A stretch of 64,000 bases of DNA, taken from Drosophila persimilis. Taxonomy: Eukaryota > Arthropoda > Insecta > Diptera > Drosophilidae. Positions 53,042 through 63,830 of this stretch are shown piece by piece. The translations under genes and the position numbers were made by a program. Every line of letters starts with the position of its first letter. The stretch's first letter is position 1. The stretch lies in assembly GCF_003286085.1 (NCBI RefSeq), contig NW_020825313.1, positions 2,294,001 through 2,358,000 on the forward strand, in the 5' to 3' direction. The notes beneath the pieces were generated by a model, which made no database searches, had not been told where the DNA came from, and worked only from the letters and a program-made list of their open reading frames with translations.

Positions 53042-54480
53042 GTGCCCATCACCGAACCACCCCTCCCGCCGTGGGTAGCCGAGTTTTTGAAGCAAGAATT
53101 GGCCAAGTTCGAGGGATTGGAGGGCGTGTCTCACTCTGAAGGACGACAAGCCGATAAAGCAGAGGTACTTCCCCAAAAATCCGGCCATGCAGAAAATCAT
53201 CAATGCTCAGGTCGACGAGTTGCTGCAAGACGGGCGAATCGAAGCTTCAAAAAGCCCACACAGCGCTCCCATCGTACTGGTGGGAAAGAAGACAGGCGAG
53301 ATGCGGATGTGCGTAGACTACCGACAACTCAACGCGCAATCAATGCGCGACGCCTACCCACTGCCCAGGATCAACCACATCATCGAGAGGCTCCGTAACG
53401 CACGTTACATCTCGACTTTGGACCTCAAGAACGGGTATTGGCAGATCCCTATGGCCGAGGGGAGCCGAGAATGTACCGCCTTCACCGTTCCGGGCAGAGG
53501 ACTCTTCCATTGGAAGGTGATGCCGTTCGGACTGCACTCAGCATCGGCCACGTTCCAGCGAGCCTTGGACAGCGTCATCGGACCACAGATGGAACCCAAC
53601 GCATTCGCTTACCTTGATGACATTATTGTCATCGGAGCGGCGTTGGAGGAACACGTCGACCATCTGCGAGAGGTGTTCCGGAGACTACGGGAAGCAAATC
53701 TAAGATTGAACCAAAAGAAATGCAGCTTCTTCCAGAAAAGCATCGTATACCTGGGACATGTCATTAGTGAGCAGGGTATACACACCGACCCAGATAAGAT
53801 CGTCGCCGTCCGGAAGTTGGCCCCACCCAGTTCAATAAAGGAGCTTCGACGCTGCCTAGGAATGGCATCGTGGTACCGGAGGTTTGTCCCAAACTTCGCG
53901 ACGATTGTACAACCAATGACTAGCCTCCTGAAGAAGGAGAAAAGGTGGATCTGGAGTGACGAACAGCAGGCCGCTTTCGAGGAGTTGAAGGAGAAGTTAA
54001 CCCGAGCACCCGTCTTAGCCTGCCCGGATTTCGCGGAGAGGTTCGTTCTACAAACTGACGCAAGCGACTACAGTCTAGGGGCCGTCCTGACGCAACAGAT
54101 CAGCGGAGAGGAGAGGGTCATAGCCTACGCCAGTCGAAGCCTCTTGAAAGCAGAAGAGAACTACTCAGCCACGGAAAAGGAGTGCTTAGCCATCGTCTGG
54201 GCCATCAGTAAATTACGATGCTACCTGGAGGGCTACCACTTCGACGTCATCACCGACCATCTCGCCTTGAAGTGGTTAAACTCGATCAATAATCCAACCG
54301 GTCGCATCGCCCGTTGGGCTCTGGAACTCCAACAGTATCGCTTTGACGTGCTTTACCGACGCGGAAGCCAAAACATCGTAGCAGACGCTCTTTCCCGGCA
54401 ACCTATCGACACCATACAGCGAGCCCTAGAAGACCTGCCCACCTGCCCACCTGCCCCTGGATACAAAAGTTGCTCAAACG
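53042..54480 (+). pseudogene. Gypsy reverse transcriptase and RNase H
   Basis: The main frame is open from 53,187. RT blocks: K-S-P-H-S-A-P-I-V-L-V, D-Y-R-Q-L-N, T-L-D-L-K-N-G-Y-W-Q-I with the first Asp, H-W-K-V-M-P-F-G-L, and Y-L-D-D, the catalytic pair. RNase H: L-Q-T-D-A-S-D-Y-S-L-G-A, A-T-E-K-E-C-L-A, and I-V-A-D-A-L-S-R. All visible catalytic residues are present. The start of RT (53,042-53,186) lies in another frame, so one shift separates it. Frame continuity is lost after L-E-D-L-P near 54,440. Confidence 0.85.
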
Positions 54481-55698
54481 TATCCAGTCACGACCTGAGG
54501 AATGCAGAGAACGGACATCGTGAACGGACAGATCTACCGGCAGCCTGGACACCGACCAATCGAGGAAGAATCTCACCAATGGAAGTTATGCGTCACCAGT
54601 GGCCATCGTAGACGAGTGTTAGAAGAATGCCACGATCACCCGACCGCCGGACACCTAGGAATACGGAAGTCGGGTAACCCAACGATATTACTGGCCAGGA
54701 CTCTACAGAGACGTGGCCCGATACGTGAAACATTGCGAAAGCTGCCAAAAATTTAAGGTGAGCCAGAACAAACAAGCAGGTCACATGTATACGCGACAGG
54801 CGAAGGGCCCGTTCGACATCCTTTGCGCGGACTTCGTAGGCCCACTACCCCGCTCAACGCACGGTAACACGATGCTCCTCGTGTTCTTCGACTCATTCTG
54901 CAAATGAGTAGAACTTGTGCCACTCCGGAAAGCCACAACCGCCCACTTGGAGAAGGCGTTCCGAGAGAGGATACTCTGCCGATTCGGGGTCCCGTGGAAG
55001 TTTGTGTGCGACAACGGAACACAATTCACTAGTCGGTCCTTCCGGAAATTTTGCGAGGTGGCGGAAATGGAACTCGAGCACACCGCGCCGTATACCCCTC
55101 AGCAAAACCCGACGGAGAGGGCAAACCGGACCATCAAGACAATGATTGCACAATACGTCGACAGGGACCGACGGACCTGGGACGATCTCCTCCCCGAGTT
55201 AAGCTTGGCCATAAACAGCAGCACGTCGGACACCACGGGCTTCAGCCCGGCCTTTTTGGTACTCGGACGAGAACTAAGGCTTCCAGGAGCCTCGTACGAC
55301 GAAGTGACCCCAGGATTAGGAAATGAACCAGAGCCTGCCCACGAGAAGGCGACACGACTGCAGGAAGTGTTCAAGGTCGTACTGGAGAACACCCAAGAGC
55401 ATCCCAAGAGCAGAAGAGAACATACGACCTCCGACGGCGCGAGTGGCGACCCGAACTAGGAACCCTAGTCCTCCTTCGGCAGCATCACTTATCCAAAGCC
55501 GCCGACGGTTTCGCGGCAAAATTGGCCCCTAAGTACGACGGGCCGTACAAGGTAACACGGTTCTTATCTCCCAACGTAGTTCGACTACAGATTCAACAAG
55601 GCAAACGAAGGAAAACAGCGAGTTTAGCTGACTTAAAGGCGTTCCACGGAGTGGACCACCCCGAGGAGAACCCGACGACGCTGGAGAGACCCGAATGA
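54481..55698 (+). pseudogene. Gypsy integrase
   Basis: HHCC finger residues H-D-H-P-T-A-G-H (54,633-54,656) and C-E-S-C (54,733-54,745) are split by a frameshift near 54,690. The core has F-D-I-L-C-A-D-F-V-G-P with the first Asp, then a TGA at 54,905-54,907 where Trp is expected. It continues with V-C-D-N-G-T-Q-F-T-S with the second Asp and P-Q-Q-N-P-T-E-R with the Glu. A further shift near 55,395 leads to the C-terminal K-Y-D-G-P-Y-K-V (GPY/F module), ending at TGA 55,696-55,698. Three lesions in all. Confidence 0.8.
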
Positions 55699-55724
55699 CC
55701 TGCCGACTTCTCAAGGGCCACTTG

Positions 55725-55765
55725 CGGTAGCGTGCTACCGTAACGACCTCGCCCCGTAAGGGGCG
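55725..55765 (+). other. Two hairpins just after pol
   Basis: CGGTAGC and GCTACCG (55,725-55,740) form a near-perfect palindrome with a GT centre. CGCCCC-GTAA-GGGGCG (55,750-55,765) is a 6-bp stem closed by a GNRA-type loop. They lie 27 and 52 nt after the pol stop. They may be RNA elements or chance; no terminator logic applies to Pol II. Confidence 0.4.
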
Positions 55766-56039
55766 CGACCCACGAAACCGTAAGCTACGTGTACATCCCC
55801 TTATGGGATTAGATAAGTACTACACCCAATGTAAACATCTTCTTACTCGCACCGCTCAAGCAGGATAGAGGTGGGTATTAATACTTCTAGTTAAAACAGG
55901 CAGGTCCTAACCGACAGGCATTTTCTCCCTAGAATCGACTGAAGACATGAAGCGTCTAAGAGACGGAAGGCAAGCTCGGCCCCTAGGGGCAAATGGTAAT
56001 ACGACGGGACAACCTAGCGGAGACCAGTAGCCTGAAGTC

Positions 56040-57124
56040 CCGGCACCTGCCGACGAACCAACGACAAACCGGACTCGCGGCTGGATCGTCGACCCCAATG
56101 GGCCATCCGCCTCCCGTCAAGCCCAGCTGAGGCGGGTCGGAGAGGCGACACTTCGACAACAGGACAGGATGCCATGGGGCCAGCGCGCGGCAGCCATCCA
56201 AGGGTGGATCGACCAACAAACCCAGGACCCGGGAACCGACGCCGAAGAGGAAGAGCCCGATGGCCGCTTCGCAACCGCAGGTGTCCGCTCGGCGCCCAAT
56301 CACGACGTCGCCGCCCTGAATCGCCGTTGGTTCGGGAGTTATGGGGCTGCCATCAACGACGACAACGCGACAACGGACACCGACGAGCACGAGACGATAA
56401 TACGCGACGCTCAAAGCCTGGCGTCCAGCAGGACGAAGGGAACAGGCACCCACTGGCTCGCGGGAGCGAATGGGACTCGCCCCTTTGGGCCGAGTGGAAC
56501 CTGGCCGGTCAAGGTCGGGCAGCCACCCCTCCAGCGGTACACAACGAGAACGAATCCGGGGACGGTGCTGGACCACACTACTCCGACGTGTCCCACGCAA
56601 GCGATACAGGGGGGGAAGTAGGACCCCAACGCGACGACGGAGGGTCCGATTCCGGGTCCCTCATGAGCCTGGGCTTCGCGCCCCAGGCGAACCAGCAGTG
56701 GGCACCAGCCAACCCGTCGGGGTCAGATGACGTCCCACCTCCCCTCGTAGCCGCCCACGCCGGACTACCCCCACAACGTCCCGATGAGGGAGTAGTTGAC
56801 TTCGTCTCCGAAGAGAGCCTCCCGCTGGAGTATGGCGAGATGGCCGACCTGCTGCAAATCCTCCGACTCCACCCTACGGTAGCCGCTGTGCAGGACGACC
56901 AGGAATGGGCAGAGGCTCCCCCCGAATGGCGGACCAACGCGCCAGGGCGGCGGTTTCCCCGGGACCTCATATCCAACATAACCGTATTCTTACGCGATCG
57001 CGCCTACCGACTGGGAGTCGGGCGACTGGAGGTCCATGACGGCACCTGCTTTCGCGTAAAAATTACTCGCAGCCGGGTTGTCACCGTCCCTCTTCGGCAC
57101 CCCCGAAGTATGGAGGGGGTGTGA
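56040..57124 (+). pseudogene. Unidentified third ORF of the gypsy element
   Basis: Downstream of pol, one frame is open through M-P-W-G-Q-R-A-A-A-I to about 56,430. A second frame is then open to TGA 57,122-57,124, through D-E-G-V-V-D-F-V-S-E-E-S-L-P and R-D-R-A-Y-R-L-G-V-G-R-L-E-V. The join is probably a frameshift. The product is acidic and Pro/Asp/Glu-rich, with no signal peptide, transmembrane segment or Cys pattern of an envelope protein. I do not recognise it. Some gypsy lineages carry an extra ORF here. It ends a few bases before the GGAGGGGGTGTGAGG tract that may border the 3' LTR. Confidence 0.5.
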
Positions 57125-58010
57125 GGGAGCGTGCGCTCCACCCACATTTTTCCGCCCATCAACTCGCCGGCATTTTCCCATTGGAGGGACCCGAACCTAC
57201 TTTATTAGAATTAAGATTTTTGACTTTTCTTCGTTTTCTAGGTTTAAGCATTGACTTTTCAGTTTTAGGTTAAATGGGAGGGGGGAAAGCCACGAAGGCT
57301 ACATGGTATTAATTTTATATATTATACGGCCCGAGGGGTCTCTAAGCCCCACGTAGCTTATTATCTTCTTTAAAGGGGGGGCAAGTCGCGATCACGGCGG
57401 ACGCCACTGGCTTTTCAGAACCAAAACCCAACAACAACGACGCCGCAGCGGCCAAAGGGAGACGAGGAAAACACCGAGAACCAAAACCCAACAACGACGA
57501 CAATGCAGCGTCCAAAGGGGGACGAGGAAAACACCGGGACCCAGCGAGCCGCTGGCATCGACGCCGCAACGGCAGAGGAGAAGCGCTGAAAAGATAAGAT
57601 CACAGCGTCAACGCAGCCACGGCAGAAGAGTAGCGCGGAGAACAGCAATCAAGTAAAGCAACGACGCACCAGCAGCGGAAAAGAGAGGCGAAAGTCACCG
57701 GCGCAGCTACAGACGCCGAAAGAGAGGGGAGACAACGGCGCCAGCCTTCTGCCACAGCGAGGATGACGACGCTAGCCGCCCACGCTGACGCTAGATCGGC
57801 AGAGCCAGCAGAACGCCGGCTCTGAGCTGGGAAAATGTGGAAAGAAAGATTGGATTGGGAACAGTCGTAGGAATCGGACGTGTTCGCGGAAAAAATTCGA
57901 GTGGCTTGTGAAAAGTAAAACACGTGGCGGACCGGATCCACGCCAACGGGATCAGTGACACGAGGAAGATCCTGCATCGACGCTGCACTCCCGGGGAAGA
58001 GGAGGCTTTC
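57119..58010 (+). repeat. 3' LTR region of the gypsy element
   Basis: Either GGAGGGGG just before TGTGAGGGAGCG (57,119), or AAAGGGGGGG at 57,372-57,380, could be the polypurine primer, so the LTR start is uncertain. A direct repeat of about 60 bp beginning AACCAAAACCCAACAACRAC lies at 57,419 and 57,479. From 57,577 the sequence matches the partial 5' LTR. The match is lost after GCATCGACGCTGCACTCCC near 57,995. Confidence 0.5.
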
Positions 58011-58029
58011 GTAGCCCGACAGGACCCTG

Positions 58030-58850
58030 AGGACGCTGTCCGGCGATTGCCTAGGTGTTCTCGGTGACACCTGTCGGCGTTCCCTACGCATGATTCCCTC
58101 CAGTAGTTTGTGACCCCGCAGGGTCCCGAGGCCGCTATCCGACGATCGTCTAAGCGCTCCCGGTGACGCCTATTGGTGTCTCGCCTGATCCCCGTAGTTC
58201 CCTGGGTCCCGAAGGTGCTGTCCGGCGATTGCCTAAGCCCTCTCGGCGATACCTGCCCTGTATGATAAAGACTTTCGCAGTAATGTTTAGCCCGATAGTG
58301 TCCCGTGAGTGCTATCCGGCGATTGCCTAGGCACTCTCGGCGATATGCGTCGGTATTCCCGTATTCGTAGTAATTCTTAGTTCGGCGGTGTCCCGTAAGT
58401 GCTATGCGGCGATTGCCTAGGCACTCTCGGCGATGCTTGCCGGTATCCCCGACCCTCGTAGTAATTCTTAGTTCGACAGCGTCCCGTAACTGCTATCCGG
58501 CGATTGCCTAGGAATTCTCTGTGATGCTCGGCGATATCCCTGATCCTCTTAGTAATTCTTAGGCCGACAGGGTCCCGTAAGTACCGTCCGGCGATAGCCT
58601 AGGTACTCTCGGCGATACTTGTCGGTATTCCCGCATAGCAAAGTTCCCCTTTCCGCGTCGTAGTAATTCTTAGGCCGACAGGGTCCTGTAAGTGCCGTCC
58701 GGCGATAGCCTAGGCACTCTCGGTACTCTCGGCGACACCTGTCGGTATTATCGCATAGTAAAGACCTCCGTATTGATCCTGAGCTCGGTGGGGTTCTGAA
58801 GGCGCTATTCGGCGATAACCGGAGTGCTCTCGGTGGAACCAACTGCGACG
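58030..58850 (+). repeat. Tandem array of about nine 83-111-bp monomers
   Basis: The core CCGGCGATTGCCTAGGCAC (with variants) recurs at about 58,040, 58,139, 58,222, 58,316, 58,406, 58,497, 58,588, 58,699 and 58,809. Each monomer then has CTCTCGGCGAT and, in the middle monomers, GTAGTAATTCTTAG and a CAGGGTCCCGTAAGT segment. The most regular spacing is 90-91 bp. GCCTAGGC inside the core is a perfect 8-bp palindrome. No coding potential is seen. It lies between the gypsy 3' LTR and BEL-B copy b. Confidence 0.85.
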
Positions 58851-58885
58851 TCCCACGATACGATCGCTCCCGTCCGCGGGACTGG

Positions 58886-59099
58886 TGCGTTCGTTTCAAT
58901 AGGTTTTTCTCGAGTTTCTTCATATATTCAAAACAATTTCTTCTTCGCTTATCTTACCTACGGTGGCAAAGCGGGGCGAATTCGCCAAGAGCGAGAGAGC
59001 GAGCTTTTATTGCGCTCCCGCTTTGCCTTAGCCTAACTTACACTAGACTTCATAAAATTCGATCCTAATAACAATTATTGTACGCCAAATGGCGCTACA
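58886..59099 (-). repeat. BEL-B 3' LTR, copy b
   Basis: Plus-strand TGCGTTCG...GCGCTACA. It keeps the AGTTTCTTCATATATTCAAA segment that copy a lost. Length 214 bp. Confidence 0.65.
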
Positions 59100-59866
59100 C
59101 CGGCCCCGGCCTGGAAGGCTTCAAATCAGTGGCAGAAGCGCCAACTTGTGAATTGGCCTCCGGAACGTGGCTCCGCTGCTCGTCCTTCGGTCGACCACTC
59201 TGACCCTTCCGTCCTGCCCGGTGGTTGTTCCGACCACCCTTCCGAGGAGCCACTGTTGAGGGGGCAGGTTGTCCTCGGCGACGATTACGAGGTCGCCTTC
59301 CTTGATGTTTGGTTCCTCCTGCTGCCACTTGCATCTTATTTGCAATCGCAGCACATACTCCCAGGACCATCGCTGCCAGAACATTTGCCTGGCTGACAAG
59401 ACAAGCCGCCATCGCTTTAAACAGCTTTAAACCCTCCTGGTCCGGGGTCCTGGGTGCTGGGGGTGCGATGAGCGGCCCGCCTGTCAGCAGGTGCCCGGGA
59501 GTCAGCGCGTCTCCGTCGCTTGGGTCTGGGCTTAGGGGTCCTAGCGGGCGCGAGTTGAGTACCGCCTCGATCCCGACCAGCACGGTCTCCAGCTTTTCTG
59601 CGGTGAGGAGATCGCTTCCGACTGCCCGTAAGAGTAGGCCCTTGGCAGACTTCACACCGGCCTCCCAAAGTCCGCCCATTTGCGGTGCTCGAGGCGGTAT
59701 GAAGGCAAACTCGCACCCGCTTCTTGACGCGAATTCGCGTATCGCGTTCGCTGAAGTGGCGACTTGCTCCGACGAAATTTGTCGAGTTGTCGCAGTTCAC
59801 GCGTTGCGGACATCCTCGACGACCGACGAACCTTTGGAATACCAACAAGAAGGAATTAGTCGTCAA
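59095..59866 (-). pseudogene. BEL-B integrase, copy b (start of core deleted)
   Basis: C-terminal integrase from [13 protein letters not shown] (second Asp) to the end, with [19 protein letters not shown] and W-L-L-G-R-V. Around 355 bp that encode the first Asp region in copy a (40,683-41,050) are missing here, with the joint near TCGGAGCGAGCG at 59,870. A frame change near 59,680 separates the two halves. Confidence 0.75.
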
Positions 59867-59907
59867 ATCGGAGCGAGCGTTTTGTCAATAAAAAGGGAAA
59901 CTTGGCA

Positions 59908-60421
59908 TTATATGACTAGTCGCCCCCCAACTCGCAACAACGAAAAAGAGCACCAAGTCCCAGCCTCTTCATGGATGAAGGGATTCAAACGCCGAACGCT
60001 GGGGCCTAACTTGGTGCCTTTACGAACCCTTTCAATATCTTCTTGAGACTCATTTTTCTGTGTTATTTCGACTATTTTTAGAAACGCCTCGTCGTATTCT
60101 ACGGATGACGGAATTTTTCCAAAGTTGAGACTTTTGTCTTTGCATTTTCGGATGAAGCGGAACACGAAAACGAACACTCTTAGCAGTTTGAGGTGTGACG
60201 AGTATCCCTCGATTACATCCACTAAATAATTTGGCTTGGCCGCGACGGTCAGTCCGACCGATTTCTTCCGACTTTCCATCTGTATCTCTTCTTCGGAAAG
60301 CTCGAAGTGTGGATTTCTGGGCCAGCTCTCTTCTTCAAACATTAAGAACTCTGGTCCACCAAACCAGATCGACTGCACGATTTCCTTAACGTCACAACCT
60401 CTCGAAACTATGTCTGCTGGA
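59908..60421 (-). pseudogene. BEL-B RNase H-integrase linker, copy b
   Basis: Open from 60,378 to 59,908 with I-W-F-G-G-P-E-F-L, L-K-L-L-R-V-F-V-F-V-F-R-F and S-L-L-R-V-G-G-R-L. It matches copy a across the site where LINE-3 is inserted there, which defines the empty target at about 60,412-60,417. Confidence 0.75.
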
Positions 60422-61887
60422 TTAACTTGACCACTCTTGAATCTCCGCTACTCGGTTCGCAACGAATGTCGACAACGACGAAGGGTGGGATCTGATCCAA
60501 TGAAGAGTAACTTCTGAATCTGACCTGTATATAATTTTCTCAATTGGAACCTTGAGCAGTGATTTGATTCGGTGACAAAGGTCTGCGAGAAGGGGAGCGG
60601 CACATAACTCAAGCCTTGGGAGCGTTTTCGTCTTGAGCGGCGCTACTTTCGACTTTGCAGTCAACCAGGAGACCTCGAAACCTTCTGCAGTCTTTTTACG
60701 GATATAGACGCAGGCTCCATAAGCTCTCATGGATGCGTCGGCAAAGGCATGTACTTGAATCGGTGACATGGGATCCGTATGCACAAATCGAGGTATGGTA
60801 ATCTTCTCCAACTGACCCAAGGATTCTTTTAATAGGTTCCATGCTGTTTCCAAGTTCATTGGAATTGACTCATCCCAATCTAGCTTGTTAAGCCAAAGCT
60901 CCTGCAGTAGGATCTTTCCCTTAATTACTAAAGGACTTAACAAGCCAAGGGGGTCAAACAGCTTTGATGTCACCGATAATATGTTCCGTTTTGTCGCTCT
61001 GAGACCCATAACTGACGTGTCAATTTGGAACTTAAAGACGTCTTCGTGTGGCAGCCACGATATTCCTAACGCCTTAGTTGACTCTGAGTCCGAGATCGTT
61101 ATCGGTTTAACTGTGCTCTCGGATGCGGTGACCTCAGGTGATTTCGAAAACCATTTAGTCAATTCAAACCCAGCGGTCTGAAGAACCTGAGCCACATCAG
61201 ACTTAATTGTCTTTAACTCCTCCACAAAACCAGCACCAGTCAACATGTCATCGACATAGAAGTCGGAGTCAATAACTTCAGCAGCTTTAGGGAATGAGAG
61301 TTTTGCAGACTCACTCAACCTCTTCAAACACCGAATAGCCAAAAATGGGGCTGGTCCAGTCCCATATGTTACGGTTTTGAGCTGTATATTCTCAAGGACT
61401 CAGACGGGTCTCTTCTCCACACTATGAGCTGGAATTGTCTATCAGCGACCCAGACTTGGCGATACATGTTCTTGACATCGGCTGTCAAGGCGTACCTGTG
61501 TAGTCTGAATTGGAGCAATGTCGAATACAGCTCATCCTGTATCGTAGGACCGACCATCAATATGTCGTTCAAGGCCACCTGAGAGGACGTTTTACAAGAC
61601 GCATCGAAATCGACACGGAGCTTGGTCGACGTGCTTTGGGGCCTCAACACACACTGATGTGGAATGAAATAATGTGGAGTTTTGGGGATTGTGTTGTCTG
61701 TGGTAGACATGTGACCCAAGGAGAGGTACTCTTCCATGAACTCCAAGTACATTTTCTGTAACTCGGGGTCACGAGACAATCTTTTTTCAAGCGATAAAAA
61801 CCGCCGTTTAGCCACTTCAAATGAGTTGTCTAAGATACTGGGATCTGATTTGAACGGCAGTCTTACTTCAAACCGACCTGATGGCAC
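60422..61887 (-). pseudogene. BEL-B RT and RNase H, copy b
   Basis: RT begins R-R-F-L-S-L-E-K-R-L and has L-T-A-D-V-K-N-M-Y with the first Asp. The frame shifts near 61,385 at the same place as copy a (S-E-S-L-R). The second frame (61,342 to 60,422) holds S-D-F-Y-V-D-D-M-L-T-G, L-G-I-S-W, F-A-D-A-S, L-P-R-L-E-L-C-A and Y-R-S-D-S-E-V. This copy is complete between YVDD and RNase H, where copy a is deleted. Confidence 0.8.
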
Positions 61888-63311
61888 GACCTGAGTAGTC
61901 CTTCTAGAGATAGAGACTTTTTAGAAGGCGGCAATTCTTCCAGTGACCAAAACTTTTGTAATGTGTTGTCGATGTGTATCACTGACTCTTCTCGACAACT
62001 CAAACAATTCCTCGCTTCTTGGGTGGCAGTCACCTTTGGAGTGTATCTGCCCGACACAATCCAGCCGAGAAGCGTTTTCTGCAGAGTTGGATAGTCAGGA
62101 CCTTGTCGAATCTGACCAACAGATAAAAGTTCGAAAAAATTTTCTGCACCTATCAACATATCTATCTTCTGTGGCTTGAAGAAATATGGGTCTGCAAGTG
62201 GTAAGTTCTTCGGGATTTTCCAGTCACTCAAGTTAAGTGTTTGATCAGGGTGATACCCCGAAATAGACCTTAAAATCCAGAAATCAACCGAAAACTCACT
62301 ACCAGTAATTCGCGACTTCACCACCGTGTGTATCTTTTTCTTGACTTGTGAATTGGATTCACCAATACCAAACAAGTTGATACACGACTCCTCCCTACGG
62401 ATCTGTAAGCGCTGTGCTAAGTCCTCAGTTATAAAATTGTTTTGAGACCCCGAGTCAAGCAGAGCTCGGGCCAAAACATGTTCACCATTATTTGTTCGGA
62501 CGCTTACGATCAACGTAGCCAGAATAACTCTATCCATAGCTGTCGCATGGAGAGCATGCGAAGTGGAAGGTTGATTCTGATTGGGAGGAGGAGAAGAATT
62601 CTCTGGGGGTGATGGTAACGCCAGACTTTTATTCGTCACTGTGTACCTATGCAATAAGGTATGGTGTGAGCAGCCAAACACTCGACAGTTCTTAGCTTTG
62701 CATCGTACTACAGAGTGGCCTTGTTGCAGACAATTGATGCACAGGGATGCAGTTTTTGCGAATTCGAACAGTTCTAGCATTGCTGCTAGCCGACCAAATG
62801 GACTGCAATCTGTCAACAAATGGCCTTTCGCATTGCAGTAGCTGCATTATTGGTTTTTGGTATTCGCAGTAGAACACACGAATGAGCTCCGATTATGCGG
62901 CTTGCTTGGCACAGCTTTCTGCTCCTGCTTTGGTTTGTCCGAATTTTCGGCCGAAAGATGCTGATGTCTGCGATTAAGCAACTTTTCACAGTCAGTCCAA
63001 AGTGGCAATTTCTCATAATCGAGCTGTTCTTCCCATTTCTCTTTGGTCACCGGAACGACTCTGCTCAAGACGAGATGAATTATCATCGCATTCGAGATCT
63101 TTTTATCATCGCCTATTGACAACAACGAACCATATATGGATGAGGCGGTATCGATAAGGTTCCTTAAGGACGATGCTGATTGCTGGGTCATTTTGGGAAG
63201 ACTAAATAGGGCATCAATGTGATTTTTAAAGATCAGACAATCATTATCGAAGACCCGTTTTAAGCTAGCCATTGCTTTCTCGTAGTTGATCTCGGTTACT
63301 TGGAGAGACAC
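61863..63311 (-). pseudogene. BEL-B gag C-terminal part and protease, copy b
   Basis: Gag runs from M-S-L-Q-V-T-E-I (63,311) through M-T-Q-Q-S-A-S-S-L-R and the first zinc knuckle (split by a frame change near 62,850). It continues with C-I-N-C-L-Q-Q-G-H and protease A-L-L-D-S-G-S-Q and D-M-L-I-G-A-E-N. The protease end overlaps the RT frame near 61,880. Confidence 0.8.
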
Positions 63312-63787
63312 GAAAGCAAATGGTTGAACTTTTCGATAATTGGAATGCTTTGGTCATTGTGAACTAGAGTCTCAAATAAACCTATGAAGTTTTTAAAGTC
63401 CGAAAAGTTGCCGCTGAACTGCAGCAGAGCTAACTTCGGAAGGCGAGCACGAGTTAGGCCACCATAAGCTGGTACTGCCGGTATTGTCTCATCAGCTGTC
63501 TTCAATGCGCAAATGAGAGACATTCATTTTCCCTTTGTGACAATTGAGAGTTCTTCCAACTCGACTCCAAATTCATCATCAATGTCTATATCTTCAATCT
63601 TCTCTTGAAGTTCGCGTGCCGTGTCAACGCTACGCATCAGCGTTTCGAGTCTGCACTCGAGCTTCGTCAATACCAGCGGAATATCCCCCGCTTCTAAACG
63701 GTCCGCTAATAAACGAATGCCTTTGACACGGCAACTGCGCTTTTAGCTTCAGCTCTTCAAGGGCGATATTGTTGGCTTTTGAGGTCA
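63296..63787 (-). pseudogene. BEL-B gag N-terminal part, copy b
   Basis: DUF1759-like segment (L-A-L-L-Q-F-S-G-N-F-S-D-F) in the frame from 63,523 to 63,296. Upstream, other frames carry a Glu/Asp-rich stretch and, near 63,787, the counterpart of the M-T-P-K-A start (GAGGTCAT on the plus strand here changes the Pro codon to Ser). It carries the same frame breaks as copy a. Confidence 0.7.
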
Positions 63788-63830
63788 TATTGATTCTCAA
63801 TACACGTAACTGAAGGCGAAAGATCGTTTC

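Larger units (their letters stand above)
52135..53139 (+). pseudogene. Pol linker between protease and RT (Ser/Thr/Pro-rich)
   Basis: The frame is open for 334 codons and is largely made of the two tandem repeats. No known domain is visible. It ends as the sequence runs into the upstream part of RT (P-P-L-P-P-W-V near 53,060 in another frame). Whether it was once translated as part of pol or is a shadow of a different frame is uncertain, but the multiple-of-three periods favour coding. Confidence 0.45.
49353..58010 (+). mobile_element. Ty3/gypsy element, Osvaldo/Ulysses-like, degenerate
   Basis: A GC-rich element with partial 5' LTR, gag, protease, RT-RNase H, integrase, a further ORF and a 3' LTR region. 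Homology between 49,353-49,830 and 57,577-58,000 (for example GACGCCAGCCTTCTGCC and ACGTGGCGGACC blocks) identifies the LTRs. The extreme 5' part of the first LTR is missing at the junction with BEL-B. Every gene has at least one break. The size, long LTR and extra ORF suggested the lineage; this is inference. Confidence 0.7.

Noticed and set aside
56411..56979. Several overlapping minus-strand ORFs opposite the third gypsy ORF
   Set aside because: GC-rich sequence opens frames on both strands; none has a recognisable domain.
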